This document shows positions 24,063 through 34,625 of a stretch of 64,000 nt of DNA, piece after piece. This DNA comes from Brachynemurus nebulosus (taxonomy: Eukaryota; Arthropoda; Insecta; Neuroptera; Myrmeleontidae): the NCBI GenBank assembly GCA_035578155.1, contig JAPWDM010000012.1:14915619-14979618 (forward strand), in the 5' to 3' direction. Each line of letters opens with the position of its first letter. The stretch's first letter is position 1. A program made the position numbers and the translations under genes. Below the pieces are notes generated by a model, which searched no databases, was not told the DNA's origin, and saw only the letters and a program-made list of their open reading frames with translations.

Positions 24063-24639
24063 CTTGTGTTTTACCGTAGAAGGACTTATTGTCATCTTTA
24101 GAGTAAAATACTGGTTCCCGTTTTCCATACTTTTTGTTCAGTAGTGTAAAAAACTAAAAGTACTGCAAGTACATATTATAAATGCATACATGTGCATATT
24201 CACGTTAAAAATACTTTCATTTCGTCCCCCTCCCGTGTATTCATGTATATACCTATACAAGCTCCCGACAAGTATGTTATTTTGCTTTTACAAGTTGGGT
24301 ATAGGTTTATGTTTTTTTTTTTTTTTACCGTACCAAAGTATTCCATACCAAAACTGGCAACCGGAATACTTATGGAATTACTTTGACATCTATCCGTCTG
24401 TGTTAGGCGATTTTTTTTTGAAAATAATCTACTTGAAAATTTGAAACTGTAGAATTAACTGTAGACAGAACGAAAATTATCAGTACTGAATTTTCTCACG
24501 TAATTTGGTACATAAAAAGAAAGTTTGATGACACATTTTTCTTCGTTCAAAATGTTAAACAATAGGAAATTAAAGAAGGAAGAAATAATAAATTGATAAA
24601 TCTACACTACAAAAAATATAACAATTCTTGTTTATACAC
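24063..24639. other. Non-coding stretch
   Basis: Overlapping frames at 24190-24444 are rich in Phe and Tyr and lie over a poly(T) run. No gene or element recognised. Confidence 0.5.
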
Positions 24640-24642
24640 TAA

Positions 24643-25216
24643 TAGTCCAATAGCACTAAATTTTATCTATACATTAATTTTAGAGAAGACAAAAATTTTT
24701 AAAAAAATGTTAACTCCCGGAAATGTTTTTTTATATTGTTTAAGCATTCATGAATAGCGTTTCTTGACCTTTCACCGCTTAAGTAGCGAAAACGGTGATA
24801 GATACATTAAAATGTGTTAAGACCTTCCCGGACGGCACACCCTGCCGGAACGTTCGAAAAAGTGTATTATTGAGTGCGCGTTTGGAGCGCTATATCTTTT
24901 CACCTGTACAAGATAGGCAGGTGATCTCGCCGACTTTTTTGTAGAGAATTCGGTTCTCTATAAAAAAGGTCTTAACATTTTTTAATGTATCTATCACCGT
25001 TTTCGCTACATAAGCGGTGAAAGGTCAAAAAACGCTATTCATGAATTTTCAATATTGTTTAAACAATTTAAAAAAAAAAACATTTTCGAGAATTCACATT
25101 TTGCACAAATGTTCTCCTCGGCAATCCCCACAAGAATCTCTTTTTAAAAGATTTTTATGTCTATTCTAAAATTAATGTTTAGTGGGAGAGGGCTTAAAAT
25201 TAGTGCTATTGGACTA
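24643..25216. mobile_element. Foldback (Harbinger-like?) element, copy 2
   Basis: The termini TAGTCCAATAGCACTAA (left) and its inverted counterpart (right) are flanked by TAA at 24640-24642 and 25217-25219. Orientation is opposite to copy 1 at 4427. The left part of the central stem (about 24846-24905) is replaced by unrelated GC-richer sequence, which destroys the long central hairpin that copy 1 retains. Non-autonomous. Confidence 0.8.
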
Positions 25217-25271
25217 TAATAAGCATATATTACTTTCACATACTTGATATTGTTTTGTTACCGTATCTATA

Positions 25272-25534
25272 CAGTGGCGGATTTACCAGCAGGCTGAGTA
25301 GACTGGGACCTAGGGTGGCAGATTTTAGGGGAGGCAAATTTGGGCAAAAAGGGCGGAAAGATGTAGAATTTGAAGTTTTCTTATTTTTGCTCGTTACTTA
25401 CGGTTTTTAAGAAGGGCGGCAGTTTTTAGGGGCGGCAAATTTGCGGAAAAAAGGCGGCAAAATTTTTTTTTACCATCTTAGGGGCGGCATTTTTTACTGA
25501 GCCTAGAGCGGCACTTACAGTAAATCCGCCACTG
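25272..25534. mobile_element. 263-bp hAT-type MITE (uninterrupted copy)
   Basis: The ends CAGTGGCGGATTTAC and GTAAATCCGCCACTG are perfect inverted repeats. The perfect 8-bp duplication TATCTATA lies at 25264-25271 and 25535-25542. The interior has repeated 'aagggcggca'/'ggggcggcaaattt' blocks. This copy is the empty-site reference for the interrupted copy at 54586-58283. Confidence 0.95.
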
Positions 25535-25544
25535 TATCTATATG

Positions 25545-25970
25545 AAAGTAATACACTCAAAATAACCAAAGAAATTGACAAAATGTTTTAAGTAAATTAA
25601 TATTGTTGTGTCACTAATAACACTGCGTAACCCGATTGCGGTACCCGGAATACTCATTGCTATTATAGCTTTCTGTTAGCTAGAGCAGTGTTTTTCAACC
25701 TTTTTCATGGCGCGACCCCTCTAGTATGGAAAAATATTTCGCCACCCCCCTAGTATAGAAAAATATTTCGTGACCCCCACCCTCTGCTATTTCTAACTTT
25801 TATTCGATGTTATAAGTATCGAATCCGTTCATCATTATTGATTATTTTCAGTTAAGTGTCAATTAACTACGTAATAAAGGACTTTAAACAGACATATTTT
25901 TATATCGACATCGGAGTTGACGACTTATAGTAGCTTCTGAACGCGCGAAGCCGAAAACGTAGAACGCTTA
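25545..25970. other. Non-coding, with a lone hAT-like end
   Basis: 'CAGTGTTTTTCAACC' at 25687, followed by a cgacccc motif, resembles the start of hAT elements I know. A tandem pair of about 45 bp ('gtatggaaaaatatttcgcc' / 'gtatagaaaaatatttcgtg') follows. No matching right end was found. Confidence 0.45.
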
Positions 25971-26130
25971 GGCTGCCTGTACACGATCAGTAATACTGTC
26001 AGTGTTTACTGACAAAAATTATGAATCATTATTTTTGTTGTATAAATATTTCAGTATTATAAATACACGATTAGTAATAATGTCAGTATTTCTAAATACT
26101 GACAGTATTACTGATCGTGTACAGGTAGCC
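25971..26130. mobile_element. 160-bp palindromic MITE
   Basis: Arms of 33 bp, with one mismatch, start GGCTGCCTGTACACGATCAG and end with the complement. Inner 'gtcagtgtttactgac' and 'gtcagtatttctaaatactgac' form more hairpins. It lies immediately 5' of the coding remnant at 26146. No clear target duplication. Confidence 0.65.
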
Positions 26131-26145
26131 TTTGCGAACAATTAG

Positions 26146-26352
26146 TTAAATGCATACAAAAAGCTGGAATGCCGGATGCCATTAAAAATTCACTGTGTTC
26201 ATTCCCATTTCTCTTTTCTTCCTTCAAATCTTGGAGCTGTAAATGATGAACAAAGGGAGCGGTTTCACCAGAATATAAAAAGACTTGAAGAACGGTTTCA
26301 AGGTCGTTGGGATGCAGCTATGTTAGTAAATTACTGTTGGCGTTTAAAGTGA
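26146..26352 (+). pseudogene. Fragment of a conserved repetitive arthropod ORF
   Basis: One frame of about 68 codons, between TAG at 26143 and TGA at 26350, translates to a peptide containing LGAVNDEQRERFHQNIKRLE and then RFQGRWDAAMLVNYCWRLK. I recognise this from multicopy, probably transposon-associated, arthropod proteins with an LGAVSDEHGERFHQ-type motif, but cannot name the family's function. After the stop the same frame continues briefly to 26385. No start codon at a sensible place and no other exon: a decayed remnant. Confidence 0.6.
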
Positions 26353-26459
26353 GACGATACTTTCAAACATAAAGGAAAAAGTTAAATATTTTTCATTTTT
26401 TTGTGTACAATATGTACCTTTCACTATATATATTTTATATTTTAATGTGTGCTAATATT

Positions 26460-27153
26460 TTAAGGGGGAAGGGTCCCCCAGAACTTTCAAACTTTTCATT
26501 TTTTGTTTTGCTTTAAAAGTTCATTTGAACCTTAAGGAATATATTTCTAATGTTTTAATCCCAACAGAAAGATTATCTTAGATAACGATAAACTGCTTTT
26601 CAAGTGGGTACTTTTCAAGAACGAAAACTTTTAATAGCGTTTTTCTCAAAACAGGTTTTGTTCCGCGCCGTGGAAAGTAACTTAAAAAGTTATTAAGGTA
26701 TTAACTTGAAATTTTGTACAGATATTCTTTAAGATATTGGCCTTTGCATATACCTAAAATTTTGCATAAATTATTACTATAAATATTGCTTATAACAATT
26801 TGTTTACAAAAAAAGAAGTGAATTTTTTTCTTTTTGATTTTAAATTGTGAAAAAAAAATTTTCTCATCAGAAATAGGTATATGCAAAGCGTAATGACTTA
26901 TTTTAATGTAATTTTTTTGTCCGATTGAATTCAGCTGATTACAAGAGGCTGGACATTCCACGGCGCAAATTAAAAGAGTCAACTTGGAATAGCTGTAGCG
27001 CCGCCATTTTTTTTTTTTTTGCATAAAAATTTGTGAGTGAATACACCATAACATGTACTATACTATGTAACGTCATTTGATACAGTAAATGTATCCAGTT
27101 TCTTAAAAATAATTATTAAAAAACCGGTTGTCTGGAGGACCCTTCCCCCTTAA
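26460..27153. mobile_element. TTAA-flanked (piggyBac-like) element, family 1 copy B
   Basis: TTAA at both ends encloses 686 bp starting GGGGGAAGGGTCCCCCAGA and ending TCTGGAGGACCCTTCCCCC. It is the reverse-oriented homologue of 17156-17835 over its whole length ('gcatatacctaaaattttgc' and other blocks are shared). The minus-strand frame 26701-27054 is a chance frame; the aligned copy A does not preserve it. Confidence 0.85.
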
Positions 27154-27341
27154 TGATAAGTTTTGTTGTCGGTTTTACTCGAATTATAGTTTAAATAAAT
27201 TAATAAATTATAAAAATTTTTCATTATTAAATAAAATAATGTGTATACTGAAACTTTTTAATTTTTTTTACTGATAGTTATAAATGGATTAATTAACGTA
27301 GGTACCTAAAAAACAGTACGTGATAAAAAAAGTACGCATAT

Positions 27342-27538
27342 GTATTTGTAAATAATAAACAAATACTTTACTTTGCAAAATACCACTTTTATTTTTGAAA
27401 CTGTGACAATGTTGATTCGAACCGTTAGTACATTTTCTGTTTGGAAATGAACTAACAGTTCGAAACAATATTGTCACAGTTTCAAAAATAAAAGTGATAT
27501 TTTGCAAAGTAAAGTATTTGTTTATTATTTACAAATAC
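27342..27538. repeat. ~197-bp hairpin
   Basis: Arms of about 88 bp ('gtatttgtaaataataaaca' to 'cgaaccgttagt' and complement) around a 20-bp loop near 27430-27450, with a few mismatches. Each arm contains the 'aataaaagtgatattttgc' block also found at 23925-24062. Confidence 0.8.
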
Positions 27539-27539
27539 G

Positions 27540-29300
27540 GAATACCATAAAGTAACGTTCAAACCTATTAATATTACGCATATATTCTTATTGAGCGATG
27601 TGTATGAATTAATAGACAGAAAAAATTAAAGTGGGTACTTAATTTTTTTTTTAGAACGCCGTGTAATTATTGAAATAGAAATAGGTGGCGCGCATTGAAA
27701 CATTTAATAAATATCGCTGCTTCTCTCTGATACGATCGTTTTGAAATTGAGAATGATAGTTGGTTTCAGTTATGGAATTTACATCAGAAGAAGTGTTTTG
27801 GCTGCCCTTGTAAACTATCACATCAAATCCATAATAACCACTCATAGTACGGAATACTATTTTGCCCAAGTACACCTGACAACGACTTTTTTTTCTTTTT
27901 GAAATTATAAAATGTTTTTAAATGATAACCCCTTGGTTGGTTGGTTGCTTTGCTAGGTGAGTAAAATAATGAAATTTGTATGTCAAATACTTTTAGTGTA
28001 AAAATATTTTTACTGAAAAAATTTCTTGCTCTTAACATAATTTTTATGTTATTTTACGTACAAAGGAAAATTATATTAAAAAAATAAAAATAAATAAAAC
28101 TAAATATACTTAGTCCTTTTAATATTTTTAATTACGAACATATAGGTTACTCCATGCTCCTTTAGAAATTTGATTTAAATATACCTACAAATAATTTAGG
28201 TGACGATAATGTGCTCGAAATTAAATAAACATACCCACTCGTAATTAAGAAATAGTAATAATTTTGTTAAGTTAAATGTAAATGATAGCGGTATTAATTA
28301 AATTTTATTTTGGATTTCAAGAGTAATTAGTTGCATATTTTTTTTCTGAATATAATATGTTTAACTACTTCTTATGCACCATGAATCGTTTAACTACATT
28401 TTCAGAAATTTTTTTTGAACGTATGCAATTATTTTCATGTTGGATCCTATAGTTTTCTTTTCTGTTAGTCCGTCACATTTTTACGGAATTTCTATATTAT
28501 CTCTGGACGCATGGGCATGAAATTTTGAGGCGCCGTGCATGTAGTGGCGTTCTAGAACTGTTATCGGCCTTAAACAGTTTTGCCTAAAAGCTAAAATGAA
28601 TATAAATGGAATTCTGTGTTATAATGGGGTACATTCTTATTTAAATTTTTTAGTTTGAAATTTTGTAAGCCCCTGTAAGTTTGCAGACCCTAGGCACAGT
28701 GCTCACTGTGGCTATTGGGTAAGATGATCCTGTATACATGCTAAAACCAGAAATTTTGAAGAATCCGCAATAAAATAATTATTCTTAAAAATAAATTATT
28801 AAAAATTGTTTAGACAAAAATGATGATTTTTTAAGCTTTGTACATTTTTATATGAACTAACAAAATATATTTTAAATTTCTCTTGTAGATTCATTTTGTG
28901 AACCTGAGTGTTGCTCAGCGCAAATTCGTGGAACGCATGCGCAAGTAATATATATTTATTTACATTTATAACAAACCGTAAAAGTGTACTAAATGCCGTA
29001 TATTTTATCACGTGAGTTTTGAAAAATTCTAGCCACTGAAAAATACTAATTCAATGTGCGTCTAACATGCACTTGCCAAAATTTTTAATTACAAAAATAA
29101 AATGAAAATTCCTAAAGTCCCACTTTGAAAGCTAATAATTGCGGGATGGTACTTAACCACAGACTTGATGCAAATACATAGGTTAAATCATAAATTTTAA
29201 AAATAAAAATCATCAAATCAAATAAAAAATTTTAAAAATTTACAACGAAAAAGATCTGAAAAGTTTAAAATAATAATTCCTGGGTGTCAGCTATTCTTCA
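27540..29300. other. Non-coding stretch
   Basis: No gene recognised. The minus-strand frames at 27651-28038 and 28799-29011 lack any family resemblance. Confidence 0.5.
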
Positions 29301-29302
29301 AA

Positions 29303-29333
29303 TATGCTATGCTATGCTATGCTATGCTATGAT
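29303..29333. repeat. (GCTAT)n microsatellite
   Basis: About six tandem copies of a 5-bp unit, 'atgctatgctatgctatgct' and onward. Confidence 0.95.
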
Positions 29334-29602
29334 TAGTTCGGAAACAAACACAACGAAATAATTTTTTGTAAGTTGGGACGTATGCAGTATTGTAATCATA
29401 ATGTTCATTGTTAACGAAATTAATTATTAATAAAAAATAGTTATCTCTAGCTACCCGGGAACCCTATAAGCTACTTTTTATTTTTTGTTGTGATGTGAAA
29501 CTTTTTAGAGCTTTGTCGTTACGAATTTTGTTACCTCCAGCCGTTTTCACACGCAATTGAATCTGTTTCAGAATCAACTCAAATTCATCATCTATTAATA
29601 GG

Positions 29603-29790
29603 CAGAGATGTGCAAAATACTTTTTTAAAGCTATTTAAATACAAAATACAAATACTTTTTTAATTTTGTATTTCAAATGCAAAATACTAAATGGTTTGCT
29701 GTGTTGGTATTTAAATACTAAATACAAAATACGTACTTTCAAAATACTTTTATTCAAATAAAATACTTTTAACAATCACAATGTGAAAAC
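29603..29790. mobile_element. hAT-type terminal sequence
   Basis: 'CAGAGATGTGCAAAATAC' followed by repeated 'aaatacaaaatac' resembles one terminal region of a hAT family. It lies about 300 bp beyond the stop codon of the minus-strand hAT transposase remnant at 30098-30876 and is probably the 3' end of the same element. The other terminus was not found. Confidence 0.5.
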
Positions 29791-30097
29791 AAAAAAATAT
29801 AAGGTGCGTATAACAATGTAATATTTCTGCTATCAACTTTCAAAAAAGAAAGTTATATTCTTATATATATTATTCAGCATATTTATAAGCTGAAATAAAC
29901 TATGGGGCCATTCTAGCCCCTTAAATGATGGTAACTATTTATTTATATATTTAATAAAATTAAATTTAATTAAGTTTATAAAATAACAGTACTAAAATTA
30001 ACTAACACTGAGGTAGATCCAGAGAGGTCAAATGTTTTTTTAATTGTGTGTGATATTGATAAGTATAGCAAAATTTCCCAGTTTAAATTAGATTCAT

Positions 30098-30303
30098 TTA
30101 TTTTATAGATTTTAAGATTACTAATTTTTCAAACAAGTCATCGTCCATCTTTCTTGTGTGGGGCCTCATGATCATTCCCCCAAATGAAAAAAGACGTTCT
30201 ACTGGAGCAGAACTTGGTAAACGTGTATTATATTTTAAGAAACGTTTTTTTATAGTTGGATATTTATTTAACCTGTCAACCGGGGAATTAGCTATTGCTC
30301 AAC
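30098..30303 (-). pseudogene. hAT transposase C-terminal fragment
   Basis: The minus strand reads YNTRLPSSAPVERLFSFGG, then IMRPHTRKM...LFEKLVILK, ending at a TAA (30098-30100). This is the hATC dimerisation domain at the extreme C-terminus of hAT transposases (the A/SPVERLFS block and the LVxLK end). Upstream the frame runs back to about 30300, where it meets short repeats of 'ttcagaatggggact' and then the 85-bp tandem array. It is non-functional. The plus-strand frame over 30156-30425 is its shadow. Confidence 0.85.
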
Positions 30304-30356
30304 TCGTTTCAGAATGGGGACTTTGGGGACATTTCAGAATGGGGACTCAGAATGGG

Positions 30357-30599
30357 GAAAAATGTCATCATGCCCATTGCAGTAGGCTTTTATGTATGAC
30401 GAAATATTTCGTCATACCCAGTTAACAGGTTTTTCCATGACGAAAAATGTCGTCATGCCCATTGCAGTAGGCTTTTATGTATGACGAAATATTTCGTCAC
30501 ACCCAGTTAACAGGTTTTTTCATGACGAAAAATGTCGTCATGCCCATTGCAGTAGGCTTTTATGTATGACGAAATATTTCGTCATATCCAGTTAACTGG
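30357..30599. repeat. 85-bp tandem repeat, ~3 units, palindrome-rich
   Basis: Units at about 30357, 30437 and 30522 (period 85). Each carries a 20-bp perfect or near-perfect palindrome, ATGACGAAATATTTCGTCAT, and a second, imperfect one 38 bp upstream. The array separates the two hAT transposase fragments. Confidence 0.92.
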
Positions 30600-30876
30600 T
30601 TAAAGAATAGTTAAACTAGTATCATTATCTTTTAGATACTGAAGCGTTTCTAAATCTACCATAGTGTTAGTGCTATCACTTGTTACTGAAGAATCTGAGT
30701 CTTCAAAAAACATATAGTATGATTCATTTTTTTCTTTCTTTTTCTCAGTCTGAGGCTCTGTGCTATTAAGTTCTGTGTGTTTTATTTTTCTAACTTCAGA
30801 AACATTTAGTTCCGTTACATGTTCCCTGTTTATTTTTGGTACCCATTTTAGTTTAAAAAAAGGATGAGTTACAGAA
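30600..30876 (-). pseudogene. hAT transposase internal fragment
   Basis: The minus strand reads HPFFKLKWVPKIN, then a Lys/Glu-rich and Ser/Asp-rich linker, up to LETLQYLKDNDTSLTIL and a stop (30600-30602). 'HPxFKLKW' preceding an acidic linker is characteristic of the region upstream of the hATC domain. The frame differs from that of the C-terminal fragment, so the gene is broken as well as interrupted. The 5' side ends at the hairpin at 30879-30948. Confidence 0.75.
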
Positions 30877-30878
30877 GC

Positions 30879-30948
30879 TTCCGCCTAGATAATTAGTGAA
30901 CTGTTCCTATTAATAATAGGAACAGTTGACTAATTATCTAGGCGGAAG
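30879..30948. repeat. 70-bp hairpin
   Basis: CTTCCGCCTAGATAATTAGT and its complement form a near-perfect hairpin with one mismatch and only a few loop bases. It abuts the broken hAT transposase frame and may be a tiny MITE. No target duplication identified. Confidence 0.75.
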
Positions 30949-30949
30949 T

Positions 30950-33016
30950 ACCACCCTAAACTCTACTAAGAAGAACTTGAATTGGGACTAGCATCGCGTT
31001 GCCCTTTAGTATATGAATTGTAATTCCCATGTTTAATTAATATTAATTTATCGTAACTTTTCCAGTTATAGTATAATGATTATGTTACTATCAGTAATAA
31101 GTTTGTTTTAATTGAATTAAATATACTTTTCTATACAGACATCCAACATCACCAAGCACAAGACAGCCTTAGAGATATTTATTAAAAAAAAAATTCCTAT
31201 CAAACATATATAACAAGACAATCAGGCAAGCCTCAGTTACATATCCACTTTATTAGTTCGTGCTTCACATACGTAAAGTTTTTAATTAATATAAACGTTC
31301 ACCAAGAAACTTATATATAACTTTTCGTTTGATTTACTACTACAACACGGCATTACTTGCTGCTGCGCGCACCGCACGTCCCGCACGTCCCGACATAACG
31401 TAGGTACCTACGTAGCATCACATGCATGAACTTACTGTGAGCGTATAGTCAGTTGGTGAACATTGGAGCTCTCCAAATGGACGGACATGTACATAAGTCC
31501 ATTAAGAAAGTTTTCATTGCATTTGATATATTATGTATGGTGGAAAAAAAAATAGCCTTGTTACAGCATTCTGCGTAACGTAGCGAATTTTTCAGGAGTT
31601 GTTTGTAACGAAATGAGTTTAGATTACATAAAATATTACGTTCTAATTACGTAAAAATTAAGTAAGCAAGTACAGTAATACTTCGATTAACCGTTACTTG
31701 ATTAACCGCTAGTTTCTGTTATTCGTCAACGCCTAATAAAAATAACATACTATTTTGACAGCATTAGAGATATAAGTCCAATTTCCAAATTAGGTACTCA
31801 AAAAAGCACTCACTGAAAGTTTTTCATTACAACACAATTTCGTACCATTCTTATTGTAAGTTAAGGTACCATCACAGTGTTATCGGCCGAAAAATTTTTT
31901 TACGATTAATACCACTATCTAACAATACAAAAAAATAATTTTTTGAAAAAAGCATTGATATAGAAGAATATGGATGGAAACTATTTCTTAAGAGAGAGAC
32001 AAGATATAATATAATATGATATGTTAGAATGAATACGTAGATTCCTTTGAATGTACCACAAAAAATAAAAAACAAAAGAGTAAATATACACTAAAAAAAG
32101 TGCAAATAAGCACAAAACATTGAGTCGTACGAAAAATTAAGTTTAAGACAATATTAATAAACGTAATACTCCATAAATATAATATCTTGGTAAGTAAATA
32201 TTGTATTTTTCAATAAATGTAACCATTTCTAGCGAAAATTTGTTAATTTTTCTAAATTTTTTATTTAAAAGAACAGGTTTATAATAAGCGGAAAAATACC
32301 AATTTTGACATTACACAAAGTGAAGGAAATACCGAAAAAGGAATCATTCTACCTAAATAAGGAATTCGTTTTTTAGTTAAAATATATCATAATAACGACA
32401 AAAATGTTAAAAATATTGTAAAAAATACAATTACGTAAAAATTAAAATATAGGTTAGATTGACGCTTCATTTCAGTGGCGTTGTTTATGTAAAATTAATG
32501 AGCATATAAAAATTTAACTCCAAGATTATGTATTTTGTTTGTACTTATTTATTTATTAATAAAATGATAATTTAATAAATGTATAGTTTTATTTATGTTT
32601 GTGTCTACTTTTATCAAAAAGATATGTCTTATTAGTGATGGAAAATTATAAACCAATAGGTACGTAATCTTTTTAAAGAAATAATTTTAAATTGTAAATA
32701 ATCGATTAATTAGAGCAATTTTTGTTTTCAGTTTATAGTAATTTATAATATTCTTTAAGCACCGTTAAAAAATATAATAATTTAGTAGACAATTAAGAAT
32801 TCGAAAAATTAACTGATAAAATAATCGAACAGCATTCTTAAGGAGTCGATTATTGAATCAAATAGAACAGATATTAAAAATAATTAATTGTTTATGTTTT
32901 TATATAGAAATCACAATGTAAGAAAAATGTACTGAGTATATTGTTTTAAAAGCAATGGCAATGTTTTAATTAAATTAAAACTGTTACTGTTTATTTACAA
33001 AATGACGTCATTCATA
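30950..33016. other. Non-coding stretch
   Basis: No gene recognised over about 2 kb. It holds a GC-rich island around 31355-31400 with repeated 'cgcacgtccc', and a diverged copy of the repeat end seen at 7030 (31545-31595). Confidence 0.5.
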
Positions 33017-33020
33017 ATAC
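33017..33020. repeat. Target duplication of the LTR element (left)
   Basis: ATAC precedes the left LTR and recurs directly after the right LTR at 39567-39570. One more base (A) is ambiguous, so a 5-bp duplication is possible. Confidence 0.8.
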
Positions 33021-33971
33021 TATAACTACTTTTTTATAATAAAATAAAATAAAACAAAAATGAAACAAAATATGTAGTTATGTAAATGATTTACTGTCGT
33101 GAAAAGAAACACGACCACGATGTTAGTTGATTTTATTTGCTTGTAAGCCAGAGTATAAAAAAAGTCGCAGTGGAAATGGGGCTTTAGATGTTACACAAAA
33201 AGGTAATATGGATCGTATCGATCTACTAAACGATTATAAGAAAAAAGATATGTCTATGGTATGAGGATGGGTGCGGTTGTTTATCTATGATTCCGCGCGT
33301 TTTTGACAAATGTCAAAATTACGTGAAATCTAATATTGTTGGTTGGGTTAATGAAAATAAAGGGTAAAAAAAAACTAGATAATGTTTGAAAATGGTGATG
33401 AATGAGCGTTTTGGATTTTACGTAAGTGGTTATAGGAACGGGAAAGGTGCGATGATAAATAAAAAGATTGTAAAAAAATGTTGGTCGAAGGGTTATCTTT
33501 GGAAAACGTAATGTACCTTGTTAAACAAATGCACTGAGTAGATGACGATGATTTAATTCGACCTTTTTCACGATTAAATGAATAACTCCTGTCGAAAATT
33601 CCTTTTCTGTTGTTAAAATATTTAAAATAATACAACAGATTTTTCGAAGAAGGTGTCGAACGTTTAACTCAAAGTTGGAAGTTGGAAATTATTTCACAAA
33701 ATTTTACTCGGTGAGAGGCATTTATTTAACAATTAAATAAAATAAACAATTTTACAACAATATGTATTTATTTTAGATTTATGTTTACACGATCGCGTTA
33801 AAATTTGTAATGTTAAAAAAATATATTGTATGTGTCGCTGAAATTTTGAAAACCAATTGTCCTAAGAGAGGGAGAAAATATCCCACCATTTTTGGTGACG
33901 TATGAGTATATTAAGTAATTATTGTAAAAATATGTGAATGTAATCGTATATAACAATTTATTATTGTTATA
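33021..33971 (-). repeat. 3' LTR (951 bp)
   Basis: Same sequence as 38616-39566 at a constant offset of 5595, with no indels. The ends are TATAAC and GTTATA, a 6-bp inverted repeat rather than the usual TG...CA. The outward end on the coding strand contains a small palindrome, 'tataacaat' ... 'attgttata' (33949-33971). The 86-codon frame in each LTR is a by-product. Confidence 0.95.
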
Positions 33972-33972
33972 T

Positions 33973-33985
33973 TATCTTCTCCTCA
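33973..33985 (-). promoter_or_regulatory. Polypurine tract
   Basis: On the coding strand, GAGGAGAAGATAA lies directly against the 3' LTR. A purine-rich stretch here is where plus-strand DNA synthesis is primed in LTR retrotransposons. Confidence 0.7.
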
Positions 33986-34125
33986 GGACAATAGTTTTTT
34001 TTTTTTGGATGGCGAATCCAGATGTGATGGATGTTGACGATCGCGGCCTCCACTGCGGAAGCGAATGCCGGCCCCAGTGTGATAGGTAGTGATACTGACC
34101 ATTATACTACCGAAGATGTTTAGTA

Positions 34126-34625
34126 CTAGTGATGCCGGTCTCCGGCGCGTTGAGGGGTACTCGGATGGTAGCGCTTAATTTGGTCGACGTGTGCTCGGTG
34201 TATGCGACTTGTGTTCCAATCACGAAGTACAACTGATACAGGTGTTGTAAAACGGAGTATTTGTCGTGGCTTGCTCCACCTTGGCAGAAATTTTTTGGTG
34301 GTAGTGTACGGCTTCGATATACGAATAATTTTCTGCACAACGGTGTCCCCAACCTTGAACTTGTGCGATGGTGGTCGACGTCGATTGAAGTATCTGGACT
34401 GTCGTGCACTAGCTTGACGAAGATACGATTCTACAGATTGTCGCGTAGGTATTTTATCACCTTGTAGAATACGTCTGACGTCATATAGATTGTCAAATGG
34501 ATTTAACAATTCTCTTTTGAAGAAAATCGATGACGGTGTATGCTTCGTGCTGTCGTGCGAGGTGGTGTTGTAGGCGTACACGACGGAGCTAATGAATTTG
34601 TCCCAGTCACGATGTTTGGCACTGT
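34126..34625 (-). pseudogene. Integrase C-terminal part, displaced from pol by a frame break
   Basis: The frame contains a typical integrase C-terminal region: a tail of the core fold ending in an Arg-rich linker, then KVGDTVV, then WSKPRQILRF and VDQIKRYHP (a GPY/F-like module). It is in the -1 frame relative to pol and its meaningful part begins about 34625, inside the end of the pol frame. So a one-base loss (or a +2 gain) near 34615-34632 separates the integrase core from its DNA-binding end. It stops at 34126, about 140 bp before the polypurine tract. Confidence 0.8.

Noticed and set aside
25687..25800. Full hAT element starting CAGTGTTTTTCAACC
   Set aside because: No matching right end or 8-bp duplication could be found; kept only as a lone end.
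30156..30425. Plus-strand 89-codon frame
   Set aside because: The minus strand over the same bases encodes a recognisable hAT C-terminal domain; the plus frame is its shadow and runs into the 85-bp array.
33375..33635. 86-codon minus-strand frame, repeated at 38970-39230
   Set aside because: It lies wholly inside the two LTRs and exists twice only because the LTRs are identical; no domain.
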